The notes under the pieces were generated by a model. It worked only from the letters and a program-made list of their open reading frames with translations. It searched no databases and was not told the DNA's origin. This document shows, piece after piece, positions 8,534 through 19,044 of a stretch of DNA of 64,000 nt. Each line of letters opens with the position of its first letter. Within the stretch, counting starts at the first letter, position 1. Origin of the DNA: Streptomyces inusitatus (GTDB lineage Bacteria > Actinomycetota > Actinomycetes > Streptomycetales > Streptomycetaceae); assembly GCF_014651115.1 (NCBI RefSeq), contig NZ_BMWG01000001.1, forward strand, positions 740,840 to 804,839. Direction: 5' to 3'. The position numbers were made by a program, and so were the translations under genes.

Positions 8534-11500
8534 CCATTGACCCGCGTCTGCTCCGGTACGCCCGGGCCACCCGTGGCTTTCTGCTCGCGGTGGTGCTGCT
8601 CGGGCTCCTCGGGGCGGCGCTGGTCGTCGCCCAGGCGATGCTCATCGCCGAGACGGTGGTGGGGGCCTTCGAGAAGGGCCTCACCGCCTCCGAGCTGACG
8701 ACCCCGCTGGTACTGCTGGCGGCGGTCGCGGTCGGCCGGGCGGCGGTCTCCTGGCTCACCGAACTCGCCGCCCACCGGGCCGGCGCGGCCGTCAAGTCCG
8801 AGCTGAGGGAACGGCTGCTGGCCCGCGCCGTGGAACTCGGCCCGGGGTATCTGAGCCGGCAGCGCACCGGATCGCTGGTCGCGCTCGCCACGCGCGGCAT
8901 CGACGCTCTGGACGACTACTTCTCGCGCTATCTGCCGCAACTGGGTCTCGCGGTGGTGGTACCGGTGGCGGTGCTGGCCCGGATCGTCACCGAGGACTGG
9001 GTCTCCGCCGCCATCATCGTGGTCACCCTGCCGCTGATCCCCGTCTTCATGGTGCTCATCGGCTGGGCCACCCAGAACCGGATGGACCGCCAGTGGCGGC
9101 TGCTCTCCCGGCTCTCGGGACACTTCCTGGACGTCGTCGCCGGACTGCCCACCCTCAAAGTCTTCGGCCGGGCCAAGGCCCAGGCCGACTCGATCCGCTC
9201 CATCACCTCGGAGTACCGGCGGGCCACCATGCGCACGCTGCGGATCGCCTTCATCTCCTCCTTCGCCCTGGAACTCCTCTCGACCCTCTCCGTCGCCCTG
9301 GTGGCCGTCACCATCGGCATGCGGCTGGTCCACGGCGACATGGACCTCTACACCGGGCTGGTCATCCTGATCCTGGCCCCCGAGGCGTATCTGCCCATCC
9401 GGATGGTGGGAACGCAGTACCACGCCGCCGCCGAAGGGCTCTCGGCCGCCGAGGAGATCTTCACCGTCCTGGAGACGAGGCCGCGCGACGGCGGCACCCG
9501 TGAGGCCCCCCGGCAGCCGCGCCTGGAACTCGACTCGGTCACCGTCCGCCACCCCGGACGCGGCGAACCCTCGCTGGACGCCGCCTCGCTGACCGTGGAG
9601 CCGGGGGAGACCGTCGCCCTGGTCGGCCCGAGCGGAGTCGGCAAGTCCACCCTGCTTGACGTGGTCCTCGGCTTCACCGAACCGGCCGAGGGCCGGGTGC
9701 GGATCGGCGGGACCGACCTCGCCGACCTCGATCTCCACCGCTGGCGCGAGCAGATCGCCTGGGTGCCCCAGCGGCCGTATCTGTTCGCCGGGACGATCGC
9801 CGAGAACGTACGGCTGGCCCGGCCCGACGCCGACGACGAAGCCGTGCGGAACGCACTGCGGGAAGCCGGGGCGTACGACTTCGTCACCGCGCTCCCCCAA
9901 GGCGCGGACACCGCGCTCGGCGAGGACGGCGCGGGGCTCTCCGCGGGCCAGCGCCAGCGGCTCGCGCTGGCCAGGGCCTTCCTCGCGGACCGCCCGCTGC
10001 TGCTGCTCGATGAGCCGACAGCCGCACTGGACGGGGAGACCGAGGCCGGGCTCGTCGAGGCGGTCGGACGGCTGACGGCCGGCCGGACCGTGCTCCTGGT
10101 GGTCCACCGGCCCGCCCTGCTCGCCGTGGCCGACCGGGTCGTCACCCTCACCCGCAGCGCCTCCACCGAGCCCGAGCCCGAGCCGGCCGCCCGCCCGGCC
10201 GCCGCGCCGCCCGGCCCGGACGCCCGGCCCCTGCCCCTGCTCGTCGATCCCGAGCCCGAGGACGAGGACGAGAAGCGGTACGCGTTCACCGGAGCGGCCG
10301 GGACCACCGTCCCCGCGCTCACCCGGGTGCGGAACGCCGCCGAGAAGCAGCGGGGCCGCTTCCTGCTCGGACTGCTGCTCGGCAGCCTCGCCCTGGGATC
10401 CGCCGTGGGACTCATGGCCGTCTCCGGCTACCTCATCTCCCGCGCCTCCGAACAGCCCCCCGTTCTCTATCTGATGATGGCCGTGACGGCGACCCGCGCC
10501 TTCGGCATCGGCCGGGCCGTCTTCCGCTACGCCGAACGCCTGGTCTCCCACGACGCCGTGCTGCGGATGCTCGCCGAACTCAGGGTCGCGGTCTACGGCC
10601 GACTGGAGCGCATCGCCCCCGCCGGGCTCCGGCGCAGCAGGCGCGGAGACCTCCTCTCCCGGCTCGTCATGGACGTGGACGCCCTCCAGGACTACTGGCT
10701 CCGCTGGCTGCTGCCCGTCGGCGCGGCCGCCGCCGTGGGCGTGGCGTCCGTCGGCTTCACCGCCTGGCTGCTGCCCGAGGCCGGAGCGGTGCTCGCCCTC
10801 GGCCTGCTCGCGGCGGGCCTGCTCGTACCGCTGCTCAGCGGGGCGGTGGCGCGCCGCGCCGAGCGCCGGCTGGCCCCGGCCCGGGGAGCGCTCGCCACCC
10901 GGCTGGTCGACCTGCTGCGCGGTACGGCCGAACTCACCGTCGCCGGAGCGCTGCCCGGCCGCCTCGACGGCGCCCGGGAGGCCGATCGCCGGCTGACCCG
11001 GATCGCCTCGCGGACGGCGGCGGCCACCGCGCTCGGCAGCGGGCTCACCGCCCTCGTCTGCGGACTCACCGTCGTCTTCGCCGCCCTCGCCGGAGTGCGC
11101 GCGGTGGCCGAGGGAAGGCTCGAAGGGCTGCTGCTCGCGGTCGTAGTCCTCACCCCCCTCGCCGCCTTCGAAGCGGTCAACGCGCTGCCGCTGGCCGTCC
11201 AGTACCGGCAGCGGGTCAAGCGGAGCGCCGAGCGCGTGTACGAGGTGCTCGACGCGCCCGTCCCCGTCCACGAGCCCGCGCACCCGGCCGCCCCGCCCGC
11301 GACCGCGTTCCCGCTGCGGGTGCGCGGACTGCGGGCCCGGTACCCGGGAGCGGAGCGCGAGGCGCTCGCCGGAGTGGACCTCACGCTCAGGGCGGGCAGC
11401 CGGGTCGCCGTCGTCGGAACATCCGGCTCCGGCAAGACCACCCTCGCCCAGGTGCTGCTCCGTTTCCTGGACGCCCGGGAGGGCTCCTACACCCTGGGCG

Positions 11501-12087
11501 GCACGGCCGCGGCGGCGCTCGACGGCGACGAGGTCCGCGGCCTCGTCGGCCTCTGCGCCCAGGACGCCCATCTCTTCGACAGCTCCGTACGGGAGAACCT
11601 GAGGCTCGCCCGCCCGGAGGCGACGGAGGACGAACTGCGGCGGGCGCTCGCCGATGCCCGGCTGCTGGAGTGGGTCGACGAACTGCCCGAAGGGCTCGAC
11701 ACCCTGGTCGGCGAGCACGGCGCACAGCTCTCCGGCGGCCAGCGGCAGCGCCTCGCCCTGGCCCGCGCGCTCCTCGCGGACTTCCCGGTACTGGTGCTCG
11801 ACGAGCCCGCCGAGCACCTCGATCTCGCGACCGCCGACGCCCTGACGGCCGATCTGCTCGCGGCCACCGAGAGCCGCACCGCGCGCGGCACCGCCACCGT
11901 CCTGATCACGCACCGGCTGCACGGGCTCGACGCGGTGGACGAGATCCTCGTACTGGAGGAGGGCCGGATCGTGCAGCGCGGCTCCTACGCGGAGCTGGCC
12001 GGGGCGCCGGGGCCGCTGCGGCGGATGGCCGAGCGGGAGCGGGCCGCGGATCTTCTCGGGGAACGGCTCGCGGCGGTCGGCGGCTGA
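8527..12087 (+). CDS. cydCD: Fused cysteine/glutathione ABC exporter CydDC, needed for cytochrome bd assembly
   Basis: One polypeptide of about 1186 residues holds two complete ABC half-transporters. Half one has a membrane domain to about residue 310, Walker [10 protein letters not shown], signature [14 protein letters not shown] and Walker B LLLLDEP. Half two has its membrane domain from about 600, Walker [10 protein letters not shown], signature [14 protein letters not shown] and Walker B VLVLDEP. In E. coli the same functions are separate CydD and CydC, which export thiols for oxidase assembly. I prefer GTG 8527, nine bases after AGGGG; ATG 8518 directly abuts that SD. Third gene of the cyd operon, starting 61 bases after cydB. 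Confidence 0.95.
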   Translation: MKPIDPRLLRYARATRGFLLAVVLLGLLGAALVVAQAMLIAETVVGAFEKGLTASELTTPLVLLAAVAVGRAAVSWLTELAAHRAGAAVKSELRERLLARAVELGPGYLSRQRTGSLVALATRGIDALDDYFSRYLPQLGLAVVVPVAVLARIVTEDWVSAAIIVVTLPLIPVFMVLIGWATQNRMDRQWRLLSRLSGHFLDVVAGLPTLKVFGRAKAQADSIRSITSEYRRATMRTLRIAFISSFALELLSTLSVALVAVTIGMRLVHGDMDLYTGLVILILAPEAYLPIRMVGTQYHAAAEGLSAAEEIFTVLETRPRDGGTREAPRQPRLELDSVTVRHPGRGEPSLDAASLTVEPGETVALVGPSGVGKSTLLDVVLGFTEPAEGRVRIGGTDLADLDLHRWREQIAWVPQRPYLFAGTIAENVRLARPDADDEAVRNALREAGAYDFVTALPQGADTALGEDGAGLSAGQRQRLALARAFLADRPLLLLDEPTAALDGETEAGLVEAVGRLTAGRTVLLVVHRPALLAVADRVVTLTRSASTEPEPEPAARPAAAPPGPDARPLPLLVDPEPEDEDEKRYAFTGAAGTTVPALTRVRNAAEKQRGRFLLGLLLGSLALGSAVGLMAVSGYLISRASEQPPVLYLMMAVTATRAFGIGRAVFRYAERLVSHDAVLRMLAELRVAVYGRLERIAPAGLRRSRRGDLLSRLVMDVDALQDYWLRWLLPVGAAAAVGVASVGFTAWLLPEAGAVLALGLLAAGLLVPLLSGAVARRAERRLAPARGALATRLVDLLRGTAELTVAGALPGRLDGAREADRRLTRIASRTAAATALGSGLTALVCGLTVVFAALAGVRAVAEGRLEGLLLAVVVLTPLAAFEAVNALPLAVQYRQRVKRSAERVYEVLDAPVPVHEPAHPAAPPATAFPLRVRGLRARYPGAEREALAGVDLTLRAGSRVAVVGTSGSGKTTLAQVLLRFLDAREGSYTLGGTAAAALDGDEVRGLVGLCAQDAHLFDSSVRENLRLARPEATEDELRRALADARLLEWVDELPEGLDTLVGEHGAQLSGGQRQRLALARALLADFPVLVLDEPAEHLDLATADALTADLLAATESRTARGTATVLITHRLHGLDAVDEILVLEEGRIVQRGSYAELAGAPGPLRRMAERERAADLLGERLAAVGG

Positions 12088-12209
12088 GCCGGTCGGCCGC
12101 CGGGGGCACGGGCGTTCCCCGGCGGCCGGACCGGGAAGTCAACGGTGCGCCACCCCCCTGGCCAGCAGTCGACTTTCCTCCCCAAAAGGGAATTACTACT
12201 CTCAAGAGC

Positions 12210-13973
12210 ATGACCGTGCCCGAACCGAAGGACGCGCAGGGACCGAGGGTGCCGTCGCCGCAGGCGGCATCCGCCGGCGGCAAGGACCCGCTCGATGCCG
12301 CGACGGCGGCGACGCGCAGCCTTCAGGGCCTGTCCACCGAACTCACCGCCCGGGTCCCGCAGCTGCTGGAGGCCATGCGCTCCGTCGGAACCGGTCTGGA
12401 ACTCCACTCCACCCTCGACCGGATCTGCGAGACCGCCGCCGAACTCGCCGACGCCCGCTACGCCGCGATCGGCGTCGTGGACGAGGAGGGGGACGGGCTC
12501 TCCGACTTTGTGACCTACGGGGTCGGCGAGGAGACGGCCCGGCTGATCGGGCGCAGACCGGACGGTCACCGGGGGCTGCTCGGCGCGCTGATCCACGACC
12601 CGGCCCCGGTGCGGCTGGCCGATCTCACCTCGGATCCGCGCTTCGCGGGATTCCCCCCGGGGCATCCGCCGATGCGGACCTTCCTCGGGGTCCCCATCCG
12701 GGTCCAGGGCGAGATCTTCGGCAATCTCTATCTGGCGGAGAAGAACGGCGGGGGCGAGTTCAACGACTATGACCTGCACATGGTGCGTGTCCTCGCCACC
12801 GAGGCGGGCATCGCCATCGGCAACGCCCGCCTCTACGAGGCCGCCCGCCAGCGGGAGCGCTGGATCGACGGATCGGTCGCCGTCACCACCGCGCTGCTCT
12901 CCGGGCAGGACGCCGACGAGGCCCTGTCCGTCGTCGCCGAGCAGGCCCGCCGACTCGCCGACGCCGACGCCGGGATCGTGATGCTGCCTGCGGGCGAAGG
13001 CGGTCTGGAGATCGCCGCCGTCGCCTCCGACCAGCCGGTGACCGCTCTGCTGGGGATGGTCCTCCCGGCACAGAGCCCGGTGGCCGCCTCGCTGCTGGCG
13101 GGGGAGCCGGTCTTCATCACGGACGCGTCCGCCGATCCGCGTGTGGTCACCGGCCTGTCCGAGCGGTACGGGCCGAGCATGATGCTGCCGCTGCACAGCG
13201 GCGGGCGGGTGCTCGGCGCGCTCGCCACCCCCCGGCGGCACGGCGCGCGCCAGTTCAGCGAGGCCGAGCGGACCCTCGCCACCCAGTTCGCCTCCCAGGC
13301 CGCGCTGGCGCTGATCATGGCGGAGGCGCAGCGCGACCGGGAGCGGCTCGCGGTGTACGAGGACCGTGACCGGATCGCCCGCGATCTGCACGACCTGGTG
13401 ATCCAGCGGCTGTTCGCCACCGGGATGATGCTGGAGGGCGCTCAGCGCAAATCGGTGGTGCCCGCCGTCCAGGACGGTGTCGGCAAGGCGGTCGACGAGC
13501 TGGATGTGACCATTCAGGAGATCCGTACGGCGATCTTCGCGCTCCAGCAGGGCCCGGCGGAGGCCCCGTCCGGGCTGCGTACCCGCGTACTGCGGGAGAT
13601 CAATATGGCGGCCGTGCCGCTCGGCTTCCGGCCCGGGCACCGCTTTGTGGGGCCGGTGGACTCCACCGTCGGCGAGCTGACCGGCAAGAATCTGATCGCG
13701 GCGCTGCGGGAGGCGCTGTCCAACGCCTTCCGGCACGCGGACGCGTCCCGGATCGAGGTGGTGGTGGACGCCACCGTCACGCTTCCCGACGGCTCCGGCG
13801 GAGTGCGGCTGACGGTCGCCGACGACGGGGTGGGCATCCCGGCCGGCGGGCGGCGCAGCGGGCTGCGGAATCTCGCCCGGCGGGCCGAGTCGCTCGGCGG
13901 TTCGAGCGTCTGCGGCCCGGGGATCGGCGAGGGCGGGCAGGGGACGACGGTCAGCTGGGAGGCGCCGAGGTAG
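12210..13973 (+). CDS. Two-GAF sensor histidine kinase (HisKA_3, DevS-like layout)
   Basis: The 587-residue soluble kinase has two GAF domains (about residues 60-210 and 225-380), a HisKA_3 dimerisation helix [19 protein letters not shown] with phospho-acceptor H394, and a C-terminal HATPase with [13 protein letters not shown] (N-box) and VADDGVGIP (G1). There are no membrane segments, so it senses a cytoplasmic or diffusible signal. The layout is that of DevS/DosT redox and gas sensors, which fits its place next to the cyd operon, but I cannot see a specific heme ligand. No response regulator is adjacent. ATG 12210 has only a weak SD. Confidence 0.9.
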   Translation: MTVPEPKDAQGPRVPSPQAASAGGKDPLDAATAATRSLQGLSTELTARVPQLLEAMRSVGTGLELHSTLDRICETAAELADARYAAIGVVDEEGDGLSDFVTYGVGEETARLIGRRPDGHRGLLGALIHDPAPVRLADLTSDPRFAGFPPGHPPMRTFLGVPIRVQGEIFGNLYLAEKNGGGEFNDYDLHMVRVLATEAGIAIGNARLYEAARQRERWIDGSVAVTTALLSGQDADEALSVVAEQARRLADADAGIVMLPAGEGGLEIAAVASDQPVTALLGMVLPAQSPVAASLLAGEPVFITDASADPRVVTGLSERYGPSMMLPLHSGGRVLGALATPRRHGARQFSEAERTLATQFASQAALALIMAEAQRDRERLAVYEDRDRIARDLHDLVIQRLFATGMMLEGAQRKSVVPAVQDGVGKAVDELDVTIQEIRTAIFALQQGPAEAPSGLRTRVLREINMAAVPLGFRPGHRFVGPVDSTVGELTGKNLIAALREALSNAFRHADASRIEVVVDATVTLPDGSGGVRLTVADDGVGIPAGGRRSGLRNLARRAESLGGSSVCGPGIGEGGQGTTVSWEAPR

Positions 13974-14008
13974 CCGTCGCCGACGGGAGGAGCCCCGCGC
14001 CGGTCGGC

Positions 14009-14878
14009 TCAGGCGCTCTTCGGCGGGAGGTCCCGCAGGATTTGCTCGATGACGACCGCGACGCCGTCCTCGTTGTTGGCGACGGTCCGGCCGGAGGCGG
14101 CGGCGAGCACATCGGGGTGGGCGTTGCCCATCGCGTAGGAGGTGCCCGCCCAGGTGAGCATCTCCATGTCGTTGGGCATGTCGCCGAAGGCGACGACCTC
14201 GGCGGCGGAGATGCCGCGCTCGGCGCAGCAGAGCGCCAGGGTGGCGGCCTTGCTCACACCCGGGCCGCTGATCTCCAGCAGGGCCCACGGGCTGGACCGG
14301 GTGATCTCGGCGAGCGGGCCCGCGGCGGCCCTGGCCCGGGTGAGGAAGGCGTCGGGGTCCAGCTCCCCGTGGTGGGCGAGGAGCTTGAGCACCGGGGCTC
14401 CGGAGCCGGGGCGGTCCTCCTCCAGCAGCTTCTCGGCGACCGAGACGATGGTGCCGGGGGCGAAGCCGTGCAGCGGCGGGTAGGTCGGCTCGTGGTGGAA
14501 GCCCGCGGTCGTCTCGACGCCGAAGGAGACGCCGGGGGTGGCCTCCCGCAGGGCGTGGACGACGCCGAGGGCGGTCTCCCGCTCCAGGGCCTGGACCTTC
14601 AGCACCTTTCCGCCCGCGTGCAGATCGACCACGGCCGCGCCGTTGGCGCAGATCGCCAGGCCGTGCCCGTGGACATGGCCGCTGACGACGCTCATCCAGC
14701 GGGCCGGGCGTCCGGTGACGAAGAAGACCTCGATCCCGGCCTCCTCGGCCGCGGCGAGGGCGGCGACGGTGCGCGGCGACACGGACTTGTCGTCGCGCAG
14801 CAGGGTGCCGTCCAGATCGGTGGCGATCAGCCGGGGGACGACTGGGGCCACGGGCTGGGGATCGGTAGCTGAGGTCAC
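14009..14878 (-). CDS. HAD-superfamily (Cof/IIB) phosphatase
   Basis: The 289-residue protein has HAD motif I as [14 protein letters not shown], motif II as FFVTGRP, a lysine in [11 protein letters not shown], and motif IV as [13 protein letters not shown]. The insert between motifs II and III is a type IIB cap, as in Cof-like phosphatases acting on small phospho-metabolites such as sugar phosphates or PLP. GTG 14878 follows GGGAGAATGGAGCG. It is a paralogue of the HAD gene at 23541-24356. Substrate unknown. Confidence 0.9.
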   Translation of the reverse strand: MTSATDPQPVAPVVPRLIATDLDGTLLRDDKSVSPRTVAALAAAEEAGIEVFFVTGRPARWMSVVSGHVHGHGLAICANGAAVVDLHAGGKVLKVQALERETALGVVHALREATPGVSFGVETTAGFHHEPTYPPLHGFAPGTIVSVAEKLLEEDRPGSGAPVLKLLAHHGELDPDAFLTRARAAAGPLAEITRSSPWALLEISGPGVSKAATLALCCAERGISAAEVVAFGDMPNDMEMLTWAGTSYAMGNAHPDVLAAASGRTVANNEDGVAVVIEQILRDLPPKSA

Positions 14879-14981
14879 CGCTCCATTCTCCCGCACTCCT
14901 CGCACGTGAGTGCGGTAGGGAGCACATATGAGTGGGCTGCGGGAGCACAGGGGCGCACAGGGGCCGCGTACGCTCGAACGC

Positions 14982-15881
14982 ATGCGTCTGAGCACCGTGA
15001 TCCTTCCCGTCCGCCGCTGGCTCGACGGCGGCCGTGACCAGTGGCTGCGCGCCGAGCGGCTCGGCTTCCACACCGCCTACACCTATGACCATCTGTCGTG
15101 GCGCACTTTCCGCGACGGCCCCTGGTACGGCGCGGTCCCCACGCTCACCGCGGCGGCCGGGGCGACCGAGCGGATACGGCTGGGCACCCTGGTCACCTCG
15201 CCGAACTTCCGCCATCCGGTGACCCTCGCCAAGGAACTGATCTCGCTGGACGATGTCTCGGGCGGCCGGTTCACGCTCGGCATCGGCGCGGGAGGCACCG
15301 GCTTCGACGCGACGGCCCTGGGGCAGGAGGCGTGGACGCCGAGGGAGCGGGCGGACCGCTTCGGCGAGTTTCTGCCGCTGCTGGACCGGCTGCTGACCGA
15401 GCCCTCCGTGACCAGCGAGGGGGCGTTCTACTCGGCGGTCGAGGCGCGGAATCTCCCCGGCTGTGTGCAGCGGCCCCGGCTGCCCTTCGCGGTGGCGGGG
15501 AACGGGCCGCGCGGAATGCGGCTCGCGGCGCGGTACGGGCAGGCGTGGGTGACCACGGGGGATCCGGCGATCTTCGAGACGGGCACCCCGGAGGACTCCC
15601 GGGAGGCGCTGCGGGGACAGCTCGCCCGGCTCGGCAAGGCGTGCGCGGAGGCGGACCGGGACATGGCGGAGCTGGAGAAGATCCTGCTCACCGGCTTCAC
15701 CCCGGACCGGGACGCCCCGATGCGTTCGCTGGACGCCTTCGTGGACTTCGCGGGCCGGCACTTCGAGCTGGGCTTCACGGAGATCGCGATCCACGCACCG
15801 ATCCCGGACACGGACTTCGCCGCGGACGAGACGGTCTTCGAGCGGATCGCGACCGAGGCGCTCGGACAGCTGAGCCGCTGA
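14982..15881 (+). CDS. LLM-class flavin-dependent oxidoreductase (F420/FMN, luciferase-like)
   Basis: The 299-residue TIM-barrel protein begins [13 protein letters not shown] and has the luciferase-like landmarks [23 protein letters not shown] and [17 protein letters not shown]. The family uses reduced FMN or coenzyme F420; Streptomyces makes F420, so either is possible. ATG 14982 has no clear SD and may be leaderless. It diverges from the HAD phosphatase and its 3' end faces the MerR gene across a DnaA-box cluster. The substrate cannot be inferred. Confidence 0.87.
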   Translation: MRLSTVILPVRRWLDGGRDQWLRAERLGFHTAYTYDHLSWRTFRDGPWYGAVPTLTAAAGATERIRLGTLVTSPNFRHPVTLAKELISLDDVSGGRFTLGIGAGGTGFDATALGQEAWTPRERADRFGEFLPLLDRLLTEPSVTSEGAFYSAVEARNLPGCVQRPRLPFAVAGNGPRGMRLAARYGQAWVTTGDPAIFETGTPEDSREALRGQLARLGKACAEADRDMAELEKILLTGFTPDRDAPMRSLDAFVDFAGRHFELGFTEIAIHAPIPDTDFAADETVFERIATEALGQLSR

Positions 15882-15963
15882 GCCGCCGAGCCGAGTGGTT
15901 CGAAGAGCCGGGCGACCGGCCGACCGGTGATCGTTTTTTGTTGAAGAATTTCCGCCCCGGAGG

Positions 15964-16019
15964 TTTGGTCCACAGAGAACTCGCTTTATCCACAGGGTAA
16001 TTGGCGGTTCTGTGGACAA
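15964..16019. other. DnaA-box cluster in convergent gap
   Basis: Two perfect DnaA-box matches lie here: TTATCCACA at 15986-15994 on the plus strand, and TGTGGACAA at 16011-16019 (TTGTCCACA on the minus strand). A weaker TGGTCCACA sits at 15966-15974. All fall within 56 bases between the 3' ends of two convergent genes, where no promoter is expected. Confidence 0.7.
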
Positions 16020-16032
16020 CTCCGGGACGGCT

Positions 16033-16974
16033 TCAGCCGGGTTGACCAACACCCCCTGCCGGGGGCTCGCTTGCGGCCAGGGTGTCCATGATCCTTGCGC
16101 GTACCTCCCGTTCGGCGGCGGCCGCGATGAAAGCGCTCAGGTGCTGATCGCCAACCAGCTCCCGTACCGCCCGGATCGTCTCCGGCGGCAGCGTCACCGA
16201 GCAGGGCCCGGGGGTCGGCGGTACGGCGGCGTCCGGGGTCAGACGCCGCTGGAGGTCACGGGTGGCGAAGGTCCGCATGGCGCGCGCCAGTTCGGCGTCG
16301 ACCGCGCGCCGGGCGAGCGGGCGCAGCCGCCGGACCAGGTCCGCCGCCCTGGCCGCGTCCTCCTGGGTGGGCGGCCGATGGCCGGGGAAGCGGTCGAAGA
16401 CATACTCGCCGGTGAACTCCAGGAAACGGGCGGCCATGTGCTCCACCTGCCCGCGAAGCTCCCGCAGCTGGGCGGAGATCGCGGACAGCGGGACGCCTGC
16501 CGTGTGCAACTCCGCCGCTACCGCCAGCTCCTGCGGGCTCGGCACCGCGAAGGCGTCGACCCGCCCGGGTATCGGCTCCAGCACCCCCAGCTCCACCGCC
16601 TCCGCGAGGGCCGCCTCGTCGACCGTCCCGCCGAAGGCGTCCGCCAGCTCCGCCCGGGTGACGCACTCCGTCTCCTCGTCCGTCCACGGGCCGTGGACCT
16701 CGGCGGCCAGACCGAGGACTCCGCCCAGATCGCGCCCCGCGTCCCACGCCGTCAGCAGCTCCTTGATCGAGGCCAGGGTGTAGCCCCGGTCGAGCAGCTC
16801 GGCTATCCGCCCGAGCCGGGCCAGATGCGCCGGCCCGTACACATTGGACCGGCCGCGCCGCTCGGGCCTCGGCAGCAGCCCGCGATCCTGGTAGGCGCGG
16901 ATCGTCCGGACCGTGGCACCGCTGTGGTGCGCCAGATCCTCTATCCGGTACTCGGCGACCGACTCCCCGGCCAC
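16033..16974 (-). CDS. MerR-family transcriptional regulator
   Basis: The 313-residue protein starts with a MerR winged helix ([20 protein letters not shown], then [19 protein letters not shown]) and the usual [21 protein letters not shown] long C-terminal half (about 220 residues) has no motif I recognise and no metal-binding cysteines, so this is not a metal sensor. GTG 16974 has GAGGGGG five bases upstream. GTG 16995 would overlap the upstream stop as GTGA. Either way it is tightly coupled to the hydrolase-SDR fusion and probably controls it. Confidence 0.87.
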   Translation of the reverse strand: MAGESVAEYRIEDLAHHSGATVRTIRAYQDRGLLPRPERRGRSNVYGPAHLARLGRIAELLDRGYTLASIKELLTAWDAGRDLGGVLGLAAEVHGPWTDEETECVTRAELADAFGGTVDEAALAEAVELGVLEPIPGRVDAFAVPSPQELAVAAELHTAGVPLSAISAQLRELRGQVEHMAARFLEFTGEYVFDRFPGHRPPTQEDAARAADLVRRLRPLARRAVDAELARAMRTFATRDLQRRLTPDAAVPPTPGPCSVTLPPETIRAVRELVGDQHLSAFIAAAAEREVRARIMDTLAASEPPAGGVGQPG

Positions 16975-16991
16975 ATCAGCCCCCTCGGCTC

Positions 16992-18788
16992 TCACCTCGG
17001 CGGGTTCACCCGCGCCACCGCGCGCAGGACGCGGGGCGCGAAGCGGGACAGGAACAGCGAGCCCCGGGCCTCCGGTGTCACCGGCACCACCGCCCGGTTT
17101 CGCGCCACGGCCCGCAGAATCGCCTCCGCGACCTTCTCCGGCGGGTAGTTCCGCCGCTGGTACAGCCGGGTGGACCTCATCCGCAGCCGCCGCTCCTCCG
17201 CCGCGTCGACCCCGACGAACCGTGTGGTGGCGGTGATGTTGGTAGTGACGATGCCCGGGCAGATCGCCGTGACCCCGATGCCCCGCCCCGCCAGCTCCGC
17301 CCGCAGACAGGCGCTGAGCATCAGCACCGCCGCCTTCGAGGCGCTGTAGGCGGGCAGCGACTTCGTCGGCTGATAGGCGGCGGCGGAGGAGATGTTGACG
17401 ATGTGGCCGCCCCGGCCGCGCTCGGCCATCTGCCCGCCGAAGAGCCGGCAGCCGTGGATGACGCCCCACAGATTGACGTCGAGGACCCTCTTCCAGTCCT
17501 CGGGGCGGGTCTCCAGGAAGGGGCCCGCCATCCCGATGCCCGCGTTGTTCACCAGGATGTCGACCACGCCATGGGCCGAGGCGACCTTCTCGGCCAGCTT
17601 CTCCATCGCCTCCGCTTCGGCGACGTCAGCCGTCTCGGCCCAGGCCCCGGGCGCGCCGGCCCGCCGGCACCGCTCCGCCGTGTCCGCCGCGCCGTCCTCG
17701 TCGCGGTCCACCGCCACGATCCGGGCCCCGGCCGCCGCGAAGGCGAGGGCGGTGGCCCGCCCGATCCCGCCGGCCGCGCCGGTGACCAGCACGAGCCGGC
17801 CGCCGAACCGCTCGGCGTACCGCTCGGCGTACCGCGACCGGGCGGAGGGCGGCGGCCCGGCGGTCGCCTCCCGGGCCGCCGGGCCGCCGCCCTCCTCCTG
17901 GGCCAGGGCGAAGTCGCCGATCCAGGCGGCGATCCGATCCGGCCGGGTGCGCGGCACCCAGTGTTTCGCCGCCACCGTGCGCCGGATCAGCCCGGGTGCC
18001 CAGCGGTCCAGCTCGTCGTAGAGCCGCTCGGAGAGGAAGACATCGCCGGTCGGGGTGATCAGCTGCACCGGGGCGTGGGCGTACGCGTCGGTGCGCGGGC
18101 GGCTCAGCCGGGACCGGACATTGTCGCGGTAGAGCCAGGCCCCGTGCGTGGCGTCCCGCCGCAGCGAAGCCGTCGGATAGTCGCCCCGGGGGATGCCCTC
18201 CAGCCGCTCCAGCGTCCCCGGCCACCGTCTGCCCAGCGGGCCGCGCCAGGCCAGCTCGGGCAGGCCCGGGGTCTGGAGCGCGAGAACGTACCAGGACTTC
18301 GCGCCCTGGCCGATCAGCTGGCCGATCCGGCGGGGCGTCGGCCGGGCCGTCCGCTTCTTGACCCAGTGCCCGAAGTGATCGAGGGACGGTCCGGAGATCG
18401 TGGTGAACGAGGCGATGCGGCCCTTGGCGCGCTCGACCGTCACAAACTCCCAGGACTGCACCGATCCCCAGTCGTGGCCCACCAGATGCACCGGCCGCTC
18501 CGGGCTGACCGCGTCCGCGACCGCGAGGAAGTCGTCCGTCAGCTTCTCCAGGGTGAAGCCGCCGCGCAGCGGCTTCGGCGCGGACGAGCGGCCGTGGCCC
18601 CGGACGTCGTACAGGACCACGTGAAAGCGGTCGGCCAGGCGCACGGCGACCTCGGACCACACCTCTTTGCTGTCCGGATAGCCGTGGACGAGGACGACCG
18701 TGGGCCGCGCGGCATCGCCCAGCTCGGCGACGCACAGCTCGATTCCGCCCGTACGGACCCAGCGCTCTCGCGCGTCCCGAAGACTCAC
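16992..18788 (-). CDS. Fused alpha/beta-hydrolase and short-chain dehydrogenase
   Basis: One 598-residue chain joins two enzymes. Residues 1-295 are an alpha/beta hydrolase with VVLVHGYPDSKEVW (oxyanion HGxP) and GHDWGS, whose aspartate in the nucleophile elbow points to an epoxide-hydrolase or dehalogenase-like enzyme, not a serine esterase. Residues 325-598 are a classical SDR with TGAAGGIGRA, NNAGIG, a serine in NISSAAA and YSASK. A Pro/Ala-rich linker joins them. GTG 18788 follows GGGAGACGGC. Similar fusions are known in actinobacteria, where lipid or xenobiotic breakdown has been suggested. Coupled to the MerR gene. The substrate is unknown. Confidence 0.88.
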   Translation of the reverse strand: MSLRDARERWVRTGGIELCVAELGDAARPTVVLVHGYPDSKEVWSEVAVRLADRFHVVLYDVRGHGRSSAPKPLRGGFTLEKLTDDFLAVADAVSPERPVHLVGHDWGSVQSWEFVTVERAKGRIASFTTISGPSLDHFGHWVKKRTARPTPRRIGQLIGQGAKSWYVLALQTPGLPELAWRGPLGRRWPGTLERLEGIPRGDYPTASLRRDATHGAWLYRDNVRSRLSRPRTDAYAHAPVQLITPTGDVFLSERLYDELDRWAPGLIRRTVAAKHWVPRTRPDRIAAWIGDFALAQEEGGGPAAREATAGPPPSARSRYAERYAERFGGRLVLVTGAAGGIGRATALAFAAAGARIVAVDRDEDGAADTAERCRRAGAPGAWAETADVAEAEAMEKLAEKVASAHGVVDILVNNAGIGMAGPFLETRPEDWKRVLDVNLWGVIHGCRLFGGQMAERGRGGHIVNISSAAAYQPTKSLPAYSASKAAVLMLSACLRAELAGRGIGVTAICPGIVTTNITATTRFVGVDAAEERRLRMRSTRLYQRRNYPPEKVAEAILRAVARNRAVVPVTPEARGSLFLSRFAPRVLRAVARVNPPR

Positions 18789-18955
18789 GCCGTCTCCCAA
18801 CTCCCTTGCCGCGCACGGTGCGCGACCACAACGTGACACTGATGAATGTGACAATGCGCGACGGCCGAGTCAAGGGCCGGCGAGCCGCCTGTGGAAAACC
18901 CGGCCGAGCCTTTCGTACCCGGACCCTGTTCTCTTTCGTATCCGGTCCGTGACCG

Positions 18956-18969
18956 ACTCCCTAGGGGGT
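18956..18969. promoter_or_regulatory. CCCTAGGG near-palindrome upstream of ABC operon
   Basis: ACTCCCTAGGGGGT is palindromic with one mismatch and lies about 75 bases before the first ABC gene. A related perfect palindrome occurs at 22720-22733. Possible operator; the binding protein is unknown. Confidence 0.35.
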
Positions 18970-19044
18970 GTACTCCTGGAGTCGCACACCGATCCAGCCG
19001 TCCAGGCTGACGTCTGATTTTCCGGGCACCACTACGGTCGGAAC

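Noticed and set aside
8506..11922. 1138-codon open frame antisense to cydCD
   Set aside because: It is a high-GC shadow: composition is Gly/Arg/Glu/Gln-rich with no domain, and the sense strand encodes a textbook CydDC.
11985..16052. 1355-codon minus-strand open frame
   Set aside because: It spans antisense of the histidine kinase and the LLM gene and is out of frame with the HAD gene. No homology or start signal; GC-driven absence of stops.
17403..18836. 477-codon plus-strand open frame opposite the hydrolase-SDR gene
   Set aside because: Low-complexity Arg/Gly/Pro product, while the opposite strand has clear catalytic motifs of two families.
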